In this document: one piece after another, positions 54,201 through 61,349 of the stretch
Numbering within the stretch: position 1 is the first letter of the stretch
How the letters are laid out: every line of letters begins with the position of its first letter
Assembly (NCBI RefSeq): GCF_014218255.1
Contig: NZ_AP021872.1
Location: forward strand, 806,001-870,000
DNA from: Mycoavidus sp. B2-EB
GTDB taxonomy: Bacteria > Pseudomonadota > Gammaproteobacteria > Burkholderiales > Burkholderiaceae
DNA length: 64,000 nucleotides
Direction: 5' to 3'
Position numbers and translations under genes: made by a program
Notes under the pieces: model-generated
Database searches by the model: none
Told to the model about the DNA's origin: nothing
Seen by the model: the letters and a program-made list of their open reading frames with translations, nothing else

Positions 54201-56594
54201 AACGCATTATTGAATCGACTCAATTTAGTGAAAGAGCCTACCGCGCTGGAATTTTTGGTTGAACGCGTCAAGCAAGTACCCCTCTTGGAAAAGAGCTTGT
54301 TGAGTTACGTGGAGTATTCGAAATTAAATGAAGGTTTTGAAATGGGCGCAGCAAATGCGCTGACTATTTTAGTCAAAGCAGGAATGCAATTTAATCGCTC
54401 GGATTTTAATGGGATTAAAGTGCCTGGAGCTGATTTGAGCTACGGTGTATTTGATGGTGCTCAGTTTGAAAGAGCGAATCTAAGCGAAGTAACGTTGCGT
54501 GGCGCATGGTTACGTGGGGCGAATATGCGTAATGCAACGTTATCAGGGGCTGAATTTGGAGAAGCGCCAGCGTTAGAAATAGGAACAGAGGTCCATGCTT
54601 GTAGTTATTCATTGGATGGTCAGTGGTTAGCTATGGGTGCTTATGGGGGTAAAGGCGCGGGTTACCATATTCAAGTGTATGAAGCAAAAACGCGCAAGCT
54701 TAAGCATCTTCTGCAAAATCCCAATGCTCAAAGGTACTACAGTGTCGTTTTCTCGCCAAATGGCAAATGGCTGGTGGCAGGGGATAGTGGTCAGCGTATA
54801 AGTTTATGGGATGTTAATTCAAGTAAGCTGTTGAAAGAATTGATAAATCATGAGGGTGAAGTCTATAGCATTGCATTTTCGCCCAATAATCGGTGGTTGG
54901 TTTCAGGCAGTGGTGACAACACCATCAAATTATGGAAAGTGCAAGACGACGGTACTCTTAGCTTGCATCATACTCTCAATGGGCATAGCGGGGATGTACA
55001 TAGTGTGTCTATCTCGCCAGATGGAAAATGGCTAGTGTCAGGGAGTAGGGATAACACAATAAAATTGTGGGCGTTAGAAGAAGGGCAAGCCTCGTTGTTT
55101 CAGACGCTTGAGAAATCTCATGGAGGGCATAGCGATACTGTCTGCAGTGTATGTTTTTCGTCGGACGGAGCAACTATCGTGTCTGGGAGCGCTGACGAGA
55201 CGGTGAAGTTATGGAGTCTCACAAAAGCAGGAGCAATATTATCTCAGACCCTTGAAGGAAGTGATGATATGGCGCTATCTGTTGCTTTTTCTTCAGATAG
55301 TAAATGGGCGGTAGCTGGAGGCTTGAGTGGCGGAGTGGCGCTTTGGAATTTAGAAACCTCAAAAATCTCATCTTATCAAAGGTTAGATGGGCACAATGGC
55401 GCGGTATCAAGTGTCTGTATTTCTCCGGAGGGGACGGAGTTAGTTTCTGGGGCTATGGATGGTATGGTGAAATTATGGCCGTTGGGAAATCCAGAGGTTT
55501 TTTCGCAACCAAAATTTAAGGGACATAGTGCGGGGGTGTTGTATATGTCATTTTCGCCCGAAGGGAGATGGCTTGCCTCTGCGAGTTACGATAAGACGGT
55601 GAAGCTGTGGAGAGTAGGAGATAAAGAGGTGGCGTTGGAGCAGACGCTCGAAGGACATCAAGAAATAGTATCGAATATATCCCTCTCATCAGATGGTCAG
55701 TGGCTAATCTCTGGGGATGAAGCTGGCGCGCTGAAAGTTTGGAAGCGAGAGAAAAGCTCAGGAATGGTGTTGCAGCGCACCCTTAATGGATATCGTCATA
55801 GTACGCAGGCGGTGTCCATTTTTTCAAATAATAGATGGTTGGCCGCATATGGAAAAGATATAGTCGTGATGAGGCTGAAAGCGTTAGCAGAAGGAGAAGA
55901 GCTGCCGCTTCAAATGATCAGCGGACATAGCGATCTAGTTTCGAGTTTATCAAGCGCGAGCTCGCTGGAAGGTAAATTGATAGCCTCAGGAAGCTATGAT
56001 CAAACAGTGAAAGTATGGCAGCTAGAAGGTGATCAATTATCAGAGTTCTTTACTCTTAATGAGAGCCTTGGAGAGGAGTATGACCGAGCAGTTCATAGTG
56101 TGTCGATTGCACCAGACTGTGAATTTATGGCATCTGGGACGAATGATGGGGTGGTGAATCTATGGAAGCCTGACGGCGCAGAAATGAAGCGTTATATGTT
56201 AGAAGGACATAAAGGTGCGGTACACAGTGTATCTATCTCTCCAGATGGCAAATGGGTGGCTTCTGGAGGGCAGAGTAATACGGTCATGCTATGGTCGTCA
56301 GACACACACAAGTGTGAAGTAAAGATTCAGGGTGACATTGGGTATTTTATTAGTTCAATTGTTTGGTTAGAATCTTGTACGGGCTCAATGAAAATCGCGC
56401 TGGGAGGAGCGGATCGCGCGATTCGTATTTTCCAATTAGAACAAGAAGAAGACCGTTGGAAATCCTATTTATGGTGGACTTCATATCAAAATAAATTATC
56501 TGTAGATGGCCTGTCGATTCAAGGCGTGCGAGGCCTAAGTCCAGATAATGCTAATTTGCTCCGCCAAAAAGGAGCCATTGTGCAATTGCATTAA
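51276..56594 (+). CDS. NLR-like protein: TPR, NACHT NTPase, pentapeptide and WD40 repeats
   Basis: A 1772-residue single-chain STAND-type NTPase. Residues about 25-115 look TPR-like (LEQAVALFSEAKEAF, KARESYIKAKKYVP). Residues 180-620 are helical and HEAT-like. A NACHT domain follows: Walker A GKAGSGKST at 648-656 and Walker B FIFILDGYDE around Asp725. Pentapeptide repeats lie at about 1039-1094 (GADLSYGVFDGAQF, GAWLRGANMRNA). From about 1100 to 1725 there are 14 WD40 repeats, then a tail LSPDNANLLRQKGA. This is the build of ligand-sensing switches such as fungal HET-E and bacterial NLR-related defence proteins: WD40 would sense, NACHT would switch, the N-terminus would signal. The actual target is unknown. 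Confidence 0.9.
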   Translation: MLSRIDNKFTGNSIRQKTIDKNFELGKIYLEQGRSCKNKNELEQAVALFSEAKEAFKKVKLSNELTADTIQRLWGEAYVERGDVLSLLNLEEKARESYIKAKKYVPDLANEKLANLRTLSTSSSHSKFEKELPMKMGGSEQSKVMHNLALMSLESSFSSLSISYNHPFFLKDDNSALALSHPLTDKVELTDIPDTQYLARCLRQTHLSNESEKKLSALAKDVLEIFAHKKTKMFEQVHEIVPLATIPDARFYRQLINQMVVTLNDESILNLDVTQGLAAAIRNCPKVLFDMRGVSAGDLVDVLNVLKKRLVLIHQNNNYVQLRALLEAFSYVLDAMVQTGLTELNRERLLEPLNNALENLLEQSIDQELAYQVRYVCQALAHISNNEETWQTALRNAFNIGSGLASLSGGVINALKLKIEPAKFIEAFQFFKASWQDLGQKWRGRQNTWYLALRFADLLLEAKQWAKFEYFVCNHSDCQNKDFLLGLCQRLEQIADTQTGEVRGGAIRFLKSLLDSEKQAVQLIAQAAIVRLAKQTSKSQSGIILPAWSSIWQTAQGTQLLKEALLKQKQDALWQREIVPFAELGKNIQELKKTYLNDLEAIDEIREARALYVKLRGTTLANTSESFDLDEKTDAFLKSEKRVLLLLGKAGSGKSTFNRHLAQRLWHQYRDSSESDETPIPLFISLSTLREPTKNLIASFLQEQGFSKQQIETLRTTRRFIFILDGYDEIAQRDGRFYADNRLNEWKAKVIVSSRPEYLNPGYERQFCPLGQPRLLQVYQLAPFSDKERKLYISNYKAYINSATSSAINYEKAFETFDLRMLARTPFLLKMVLDVLSASSVGEATLSQNGLTQLALYEQFLTNWFARSEERLKSIQLTLSEEDAYKFLVKRGFTQLGIEFSQELAIAMYKKRTAAVTLDALPEYAGDEKIRLLYLNAPLIREGNQYRFLHKSFQDYLVASAVWKELGQAQGPVRQNALLNRLNLVKEPTALEFLVERVKQVPLLEKSLLSYVEYSKLNEGFEMGAANALTILVKAGMQFNRSDFNGIKVPGADLSYGVFDGAQFERANLSEVTLRGAWLRGANMRNATLSGAEFGEAPALEIGTEVHACSYSLDGQWLAMGAYGGKGAGYHIQVYEAKTRKLKHLLQNPNAQRYYSVVFSPNGKWLVAGDSGQRISLWDVNSSKLLKELINHEGEVYSIAFSPNNRWLVSGSGDNTIKLWKVQDDGTLSLHHTLNGHSGDVHSVSISPDGKWLVSGSRDNTIKLWALEEGQASLFQTLEKSHGGHSDTVCSVCFSSDGATIVSGSADETVKLWSLTKAGAILSQTLEGSDDMALSVAFSSDSKWAVAGGLSGGVALWNLETSKISSYQRLDGHNGAVSSVCISPEGTELVSGAMDGMVKLWPLGNPEVFSQPKFKGHSAGVLYMSFSPEGRWLASASYDKTVKLWRVGDKEVALEQTLEGHQEIVSNISLSSDGQWLISGDEAGALKVWKREKSSGMVLQRTLNGYRHSTQAVSIFSNNRWLAAYGKDIVVMRLKALAEGEELPLQMISGHSDLVSSLSSASSLEGKLIASGSYDQTVKVWQLEGDQLSEFFTLNESLGEEYDRAVHSVSIAPDCEFMASGTNDGVVNLWKPDGAEMKRYMLEGHKGAVHSVSISPDGKWVASGGQSNTVMLWSSDTHKCEVKIQGDIGYFISSIVWLESCTGSMKIALGGADRAIRIFQLEQEEDRWKSYLWWTSYQNKLSVDGLSIQGVRGLSPDNANLLRQKGAIVQLH

Positions 56595-56623
56595 GGTTCG
56601 AATTAAATCAAATTCAATTAGAG

Positions 56624-56651
56624 AGAAAAAAACGGAGCGTAAAGCCCCGTT
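56624..56651 (-). terminator. rho-independent terminator of the OmpA-type gene
   Basis: On the minus strand a stem AACGG...CCGTT with an inner GC pair is followed directly by a run of T. It lies 114 bp past the OmpA-type stop. A second, longer GC-rich inverted repeat (GCGGCACC...GGTGCCGC, 56672-56705) lies between them and may also contribute. The same stems could serve the convergent NACHT-WD40 gene. Confidence 0.55.
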
Positions 56652-56764
56652 ATAAAAAACAAGAGAAGAAGGCGGCACCAGAGGTACATCTTCTCTGGGT
56701 GCCGCAGAATCAGACAAAGTAATGTAAATTAAGTTCGCTATTTTTTTGCGCTTTGGCAATTTGA

Positions 56765-57433
56765 CTACTTCGGATTTGCTTGCAATGGGTAGAGGAAAAT
56801 TTCGACGCGTCGGTTTTGGGCACGACCGGTTGGCGTAAGATTGTCGGCAATCGGTTGCGTTTGTCCGCGTCCTTCAGATGAGAGCCGACCAGAGGCGGTG
56901 CCTCGACTGACGAGATAGTTAGCCACGGCTAGCGCGCGGCTTTGTGACAGCGTCATGTTGTAAGGTACGGCACCGGTATTATCCGTGTGGCCAATGATGC
57001 GGGCCGCCAGCTCTGGATTTTGCACTAGGGTCCGCGCCACCTCGTCAAGAGCTGACATGAAGGTTGGGCGAATTTGATAGCTATTGGTGGCAAAAGAGAC
57101 TGAGCTGGGTATATTGACTTTGAGTGACCCATCCTGCTGCTCAGTGATTTGTGTACCCGTGCCTTGGGTGGCGCCCGCTAAGCGTTGTTTAATTGCGGTC
57201 CAATTGTAACCGGTCAGCCCGCCCGCTAATGCGCCAATTGCGCCACCAATCATCGCGCCTTCTGAGTGGCCAATGAGCGCCCCCACGCCAGCACCGGTAG
57301 CCGCGCCAATGCCGGTACCTAGCGCGGCGTTGTTTTGTTGCCCAGGGGGCGCTGCGCAACCTGCAAAAAGGGTGCTCGCCAATAGACAGGAAGCAAGCGG
57401 TAGGGCGAGTGTTTTCGAGCTCATTTTCATCAT
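56765..57433 (-). CDS. OmpA-family lipoprotein with glycine zipper
   Basis: A 222-residue outer-membrane lipoprotein. The signal peptide ends in a lipobox FAGC with Cys26. A glycine-zipper segment follows (GIGAATGAGVGALIGHSEGA, then GGAIGALAGGLTGY), then an OmpA-like peptidoglycan-binding domain with SSVSFATNSYQIRP, IIGHTDNTGAVPYNMTLSQ and GRAQNRRVEIFL. This is the YiaD/Pal-like build that ties the outer membrane to the wall. It is convergent with the NACHT-WD40 gene and divergent from apbC. Confidence 0.9.
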   Translation of the reverse strand: MMKMSSKTLALPLASCLLASTLFAGCAAPPGQQNNAALGTGIGAATGAGVGALIGHSEGAMIGGAIGALAGGLTGYNWTAIKQRLAGATQGTGTQITEQQDGSLKVNIPSSVSFATNSYQIRPTFMSALDEVARTLVQNPELAARIIGHTDNTGAVPYNMTLSQSRALAVANYLVSRGTASGRLSSEGRGQTQPIADNLTPTGRAQNRRVEIFLYPLQANPK

Positions 57434-57800
57434 AGACTCCGAAAGTTAAGTTTGGGACTAAGGTTTGTTGCAACCATTGGCACAACACGAACTGCAAAAA
57501 TAAGCTTTATAACAGAGGCGATCGACTTCTCCTTGAATTTGAATATATTTAAGATTGTTCTAGAAAAGGGAGTTTATGCAATATATTTTGAAGCTATCTT
57601 CCTGAACTGTCTGAATTGCGCATCAACTGAATGCTTTGTATAAAATTGAATCATTCAATTTGCTTAGATATCGCGTTATGATCAATAGTTTCTACTCGCT
57701 TTTAGCCAGCTTAAAGGATAGCGCGCTTGCGTATTTTCATTGCCTCGTTTGATGCGAGTTACTCGGTGCGCAGCCGTTACAATCAACGAATGGAAATTTT
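57434..57800. other. 367 bp divergent gap, OmpA-type gene/apbC
   Basis: No gene is supported. It holds one perfect 19-bp palindrome (57643-57661). The stretch 57720-57790 leads into apbC without a strong Shine-Dalgarno. Confidence 0.4.
57643..57661. promoter_or_regulatory. 19-bp palindrome, operator-like
   Basis: AAATTGAAT, one central C, then ATTCAATTT: 9-bp arms that match exactly. It sits between the divergent OmpA-type gene and apbC and could be an operator. The regulator is not known. Confidence 0.3.
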
Positions 57801-58889
57801 ATGAGTATTGATAACGTTCAAATTCAAGCTGCATTGGCTCAGGTCATTGACCCGCAACGGGGGGAAGACTTAATTACGACAAAAAGCGTACGCCATAGCG
57901 TGATTGAGAACGGTTGCGTAACCGTGGATGTGGTGCTGGACTATCCAGCGCAAAGTCAGTTTGAAGCACTGCACACTCGCATTACACATGCGCTTGCCGC
58001 TGTGCCCGGGGTGACGAGCGTTGATGTTACGATTTCACAGCAGATTGTGGCGCGCGCAGTGCAGCCGGGGATTAAATTACTGCCTAATGTAAAAAATATC
58101 ATTGCGGTGGCATCTGGCAAAGGGGGCGTAGGCAAAAGCACCACCGCCGTTAACCTGGCGCTTGCATTGGCGGCTGAAGGGGCGAGTGTTGGTTTGCTGG
58201 ATGCGGATATTTATGGTCCATCTCAGCCCATGATGCTTGGCCTTGAGGGCAAACCTGAATCAAAAGACGGAAAATCGATGGAGCCGCTTGAACGATACGG
58301 CATCCAAGTGAATTCGATCGGTTTTTTGGTGGAAACAGATACCCCAATGGTTTGGCGTGGCCCGATGGTCACCTCTGCCTTTGATCAGTTGCTCAGGCAA
58401 ACCAACTGGCGTGAACTGGATTATTTAATTATCGATATGCCCCCAGGCACTGGCGATATTCAATTGACGTTAGCGCAGCGAGTGCCTGTAACGGGGGCCG
58501 TGATCGTTACGACACCGCAAGATATGGCGTTACTTGACGCTAAGCGGGGGCTCAAAATGTTCGAGAAAGTGCAGATCCCGATTCTTGGCATTGTGGAGAA
58601 TATGAGTACGCATATTTGTTCTAATTGCGGGCATGCAGAATCTATCTTTGGCGCAGGTGGTGCAGAACGAATGTGCAAACAATTCGGGGTTGAGCTGTTG
58701 GGCAGCTTGCCGCTTGATATGAGCATTCGTGAGCGGACTGATGCGGGTTGTCCCACTGTAGTGGCGGAGCCGCACAGCCATAATGCGCAGATTTACCACG
58801 AAATCGCGTGCAAAGTTGCGCTTGCCGTGGCCCGTAAAGCACGCGATATGAGTTCAAAGTTTCCAGATATTGTGGTGCAAAAAACCTAA
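57801..58889 (+). CDS. apbC: iron-sulfur cluster carrier ATPase ApbC/Mrp
   Basis: A P-loop ATPase that binds and transfers Fe-S clusters in the cytoplasm. The 362-residue protein has an N-terminal MIP18/DUF59-like domain (residues 1-85) followed by the deviant Walker A GKGGVGKST at 106-114, DADIYGPSQP, the DYLIIDMPPGTGD Walker B region, and CSNCG with the cluster-binding CxxC. In E. coli mrp and metG are divergent neighbours. Here they are separated by about 10 kb of accessory genes. Confidence 0.95.
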   Translation: MSIDNVQIQAALAQVIDPQRGEDLITTKSVRHSVIENGCVTVDVVLDYPAQSQFEALHTRITHALAAVPGVTSVDVTISQQIVARAVQPGIKLLPNVKNIIAVASGKGGVGKSTTAVNLALALAAEGASVGLLDADIYGPSQPMMLGLEGKPESKDGKSMEPLERYGIQVNSIGFLVETDTPMVWRGPMVTSAFDQLLRQTNWRELDYLIIDMPPGTGDIQLTLAQRVPVTGAVIVTTPQDMALLDAKRGLKMFEKVQIPILGIVENMSTHICSNCGHAESIFGAGGAERMCKQFGVELLGSLPLDMSIRERTDAGCPTVVAEPHSHNAQIYHEIACKVALAVARKARDMSSKFPDIVVQKT

Positions 58890-59011
58890 TGTTTCACCGC
58901 CTGCGCGGCCCGCATCTTTGGCTTTGAACGCGTTATGATATGGTTTGCGCAAGGCGCTGAGCTTTTTTAAGCAAGACAATATTTTATTTAAATTAAGTAT
59001 CAGAGGACTGT

Positions 59012-59545
59012 ATGAGAAAACCACTGGGCAAAATCATTTCCCCAGTTTTGTGTGTGTTTCTGATCGTAAGCGTTTTCAGTGCGCTCAATGCTGGGTGTTC
59101 GACCTTATTCAGGCCGCATGAAAAACGCGCGCATGCGGTGCTGCTGCCAACGCTAGGAAGTAGTGCGCGTGGTACGGTGAATTTTATTGAACGGGTCGAT
59201 GGTATGCAAGTGACCTACAATCTTGTGGGGTTGCCGCCAAACAGTGATTATTCTTTTCGAATTTATGAACGGGGTCACTGCAATGCGTTTAGCGCGCGTG
59301 ATAGCGGCCAGGTGTTTGACCCGAGTCGTTTGAGTGGGAGCAGCGCTTTGAGTAACGCGCGCCCAGCAGGCAATATGCCCAATATTAAAGCCGATGCAAA
59401 TGGTGGCGCAACGGGTTTTGTGGTGGTCACTGAACTCACCTTAGACGGCATTCGTTCAGTGGTTGGCCGCTCGGTGGTTGTATTGCACTATGAGGATACT
59501 TCGGTAGAAAAATCACGGCTTGCGTGTGGCGTGATTCGGAGATAA
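59012..59545 (+). CDS. Cu/Zn-SOD-fold lipoprotein lacking most metal ligands
   Basis: A 177-residue lipoprotein: the signal ends LNAGC with Cys29. The rest follows the SodC pattern, including LVGLPPNSDYSF, GNMPNIKADANGGA, LDGIRSVVGRSVVVLHYED and ACGVI, with the conserved disulfide pair as Cys90 and Cys172. The copper-site HxH is FRIY (Arg83, Tyr85), and the bridging-His GGH site reads GQVFDP. Only one ligand-like His (His159) remains. It is therefore unlikely to dismutate superoxide and may have a structural or binding role. A GAGGAC precedes the ATG. Confidence 0.75.
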   Translation: MRKPLGKIISPVLCVFLIVSVFSALNAGCSTLFRPHEKRAHAVLLPTLGSSARGTVNFIERVDGMQVTYNLVGLPPNSDYSFRIYERGHCNAFSARDSGQVFDPSRLSGSSALSNARPAGNMPNIKADANGGATGFVVVTELTLDGIRSVVGRSVVVLHYEDTSVEKSRLACGVIRR

Positions 59546-59662
59546 ACCATTCGTTGCTATCCGTGAACTTCGCGATGGTGCGACGCGAGGCTGCGTAAAG
59601 GATTGTCTCGCCTGCCAATAAGCAGTAGAGAGACCAACTGTTCCGTCAGTGAGGTAGGATTG

Positions 59663-59770
59663 ATGAAAAACTGTATCAATTTTAAATCGCTGTTGACGCC
59701 ACTACCGAGCGGCTTTTTCATTCCACGTCTGCCGCACCTAGAGGAACTGCTTTGTCGAAGGAAGGATTGA
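59663..59770 (+). CDS. possible 35-residue peptide
   Basis: ATG preceded by GAGGTAGGATTG, a good ribosome-binding site. The product starts MKNCINFKSLLTPLPSG and ends CRRKD, with two Cys and several Pro/Leu. I know no family. It may be a remnant of a larger gene or a leader peptide. The evidence is only the start signal. Confidence 0.2.
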   Translation: MKNCINFKSLLTPLPSGFFIPRLPHLEELLCRRKD

Positions 59771-59901
59771 GTTGTTGATTCATATTAATGCTTTTGTGAA
59801 TTTTAAGACGATTCAACTCTAGCTGCTGTGTAACACTCAACAAGCTAGAAACACGTGCCATCACGAATTTTTCTCGACGCTAGGACGCAAACTACTACTA
59901 A

Positions 59902-60226
59902 ACACGGATGGAATCATAAGCTGACTCGCCCAGCTAGATCCCCTACGTGCGTCTTGCAAATATAGTAGCGTAGAATAATTAGTCAAGAAAATTTTGTGAG
60001 TTTTTTATTAAGCCAGATTTGAGAGGGGGCCAATTCTGGTGGATGGATGTGATAGCGCTACGCGGCTAAAATTTATAATTAAAAATACCCTCTTTGCTGG
60101 AGCGGAGTTCGCTGGCTTGACTAAAAAAGTTCAAAAATTTTCTTGCATAATTTCTCTTGCCTTCTATAGTTGGAAAACGCGCGATGGAATTTAGAGGGAA
60201 TCTTCGTTTTTGAGTTCCATCCGTGT
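59902..60226. repeat. 12-bp inverted repeat pair bracketing 325 bp
   Basis: ACACGGATGGAA at 59902-59913 and its exact reverse complement at 60215-60226. A further shared heptamer AAACTAC lies just outside each copy, offset by 6 bp on the left. The layout resembles a small non-coding mobile element (MITE), but no target duplication is evident. Confidence 0.35.
60143..60170 (+). promoter_or_regulatory. candidate promoter of the lasso cluster
   Basis: TTGCAT and TATAGT spaced by 16 bp, about 125 bp upstream of the precursor ATG. It is the best sigma-70 match in the leader. Confidence 0.5.
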
Positions 60227-60294
60227 GTAGTTTACTGTCATCCGTCTGCAGTAGGGGGCGGCTTACTTTTCATTATCAGAATAAGGAAGAAGTC

Positions 60295-60429
60295 ATGACC
60301 AATAGTAAAGAAACCAAAACACAAGAAACCCAATTGCAAGACGAAACTCTGAGCGAGTTTTGTGCTTCCGAAGCAACCATGGGTGGCTCAGGGCAATATA
60401 GAGAGGCGGGTGTTGGCCGATTCCTATAA
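60295..60429 (+). CDS. lasso peptide precursor (burhizin-like)
   Basis: A 44-residue ribosomal precursor. The start is ATG 60295, behind AAGGAAGAAGTC; a longer upstream frame has no such site. The leader is 29 residues, acidic and Gln/Thr-rich, and ends with Thr28-Met29, so Thr sits at the penultimate leader position required by lasso processing. The predicted core is GGSGQYREAGVGRFL: Gly1 would be joined to Glu8, making an 8-residue ring and a 7-residue tail whose Arg13/Phe14 could act as plugs. It closely resembles the GGAGQYKE start of burhizin from endofungal Mycetohabitans, as I recall it. Leader Cys23 is unusual. B, C and D genes follow at once. Confidence 0.9.
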   Translation: MTNSKETKTQETQLQDETLSEFCASEATMGGSGQYREAGVGRFL

Positions 60430-60458
60430 GGATCATCGGTTTATGACGACGTAGGGTG

Positions 60459-60506
60459 ACGCCAGACCAGGCACTTAAGAGTAGAGCAAGAGTTTGTGTC
60501 TGGCGT
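60459..60506 (+). terminator. hairpin between lasso precursor and B gene
   Basis: Perfect 9-bp arms ACGCCAGAC and GTCTGGCGT with a 30-nt loop, in the 110 bp between the A and B genes. There is no T-tract. A partial terminator or mRNA-stabilising hairpin would give more precursor than enzyme, as seen in other RiPP operons (inference). Confidence 0.45.
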
Positions 60507-60539
60507 TTGGGGAAGACAACGAGATAAAAAAAGAATTAG

Positions 60540-61349
60540 ATGCCTCATCATTTGATGCCCAATATTTTTGGAGCTTGCTTTTCAGGGCAAATTATTGTGC
60601 TCGACATGATCCGTGACCGGTATGTGGTTTTATCTCATGGGCAGTCAGCCGCAGTTGCTCCTTACCTTGGCCTTGATTCAGCTTTTTTTGAAGCGAAGAT
60701 TGCCTCCAATACCGGCATTTTGCAGAAATTAGTTGATGCCGATTTAGTCACCGCGCAAACGTTTTCTGTAGTTGATCCCAAGCTAAATTCAGTCAGTCCT
60801 TCCCCTCAAATGGGCGGGATGTCTGCTAACGGGTGGAAGCTGGCGGATAATGCTTTTGAGCATAGGCCGGCTTGGCGCTGGATCGCAAGAGCGCTGCTTG
60901 ACCTAAGAGCGGCGCACAAGTCAGCTGCAAAGCAGGGACTCACTGGAGTTTTGAAACGGTGCTCTCAAGCGATTGGGCAAAATGAGTTGCGTTTTGGTCA
61001 AACTGAAGAATATACGCCTTTTGTGAACGCGCTCAATTGGGCTTGTTTATTTTATCCAAAACCCACTAAATGTTTGGAATGGTCTGCCGCACTAACGCTC
61101 GTGTGTGCGCGTGCTGGCCTGGCATCGAAGCTGATTATCGGGGTGCAATCTTTTCCATTTTATGCGCATGCATGGTCAGAAACCGACCATGCGATCATTG
61201 GCGACAGTACTTTGAGAAGAGAAGAGCTGTCCGTCATCCTTGAATTTCCAACTCCGCTTTTGGAACTCCCTTATGACCGTGCTCGGCATCGTTTATCCTA
61301 CAGCACAGGAGCTTTTAACGCCAAACCGGGACTGGGTTTTAACGCATGA
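60540..61349 (+). CDS. lasso peptide leader peptidase (B protein)
   Basis: Binds the precursor leader and removes it. The 269-residue protein is the fused form. Residues 1-90 are the winged-helix RRE-type leader-binding part (QIIVLDMIRDRYVVLS). Residues about 105-250 form the transglutaminase-like Cys protease, with Cys178 in KCLEWSAALTLV, His210 in YAHAWSE and Asp222 in IIGDS. All three catalytic residues are present. An alternative start five codons later (MPNIFGAC) is possible because the Shine-Dalgarno is weak. The last 77 bp overlap the C gene. Confidence 0.9.
   Translation: MPHHLMPNIFGACFSGQIIVLDMIRDRYVVLSHGQSAAVAPYLGLDSAFFEAKIASNTGILQKLVDADLVTAQTFSVVDPKLNSVSPSPQMGGMSANGWKLADNAFEHRPAWRWIARALLDLRAAHKSAAKQGLTGVLKRCSQAIGQNELRFGQTEEYTPFVNALNWACLFYPKPTKCLEWSAALTLVCARAGLASKLIIGVQSFPFYAHAWSETDHAIIGDSTLRREELSVILEFPTPLLELPYDRARHRLSYSTGAFNAKPGLGFNA

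Larger units (their letters stand above)
59546..60294. other. 749 bp leader region of the lasso cluster
   Basis: Mostly non-coding. It includes a 35-codon frame with a good Shine-Dalgarno (59663-59770), a 12-bp inverted repeat pair (59902-59913 and 60215-60226), a consensus TATAAT at 60074-60079, and a good promoter at 60143-60170 directed at the precursor gene. Confidence 0.5.

Noticed and set aside
57189-57497. 102-codon minus-strand frame inside the OmpA-type lipoprotein gene
   Set aside because: Out-of-frame shadow, Arg/Trp-rich product, and the OmpA-type frame is firmly identified.
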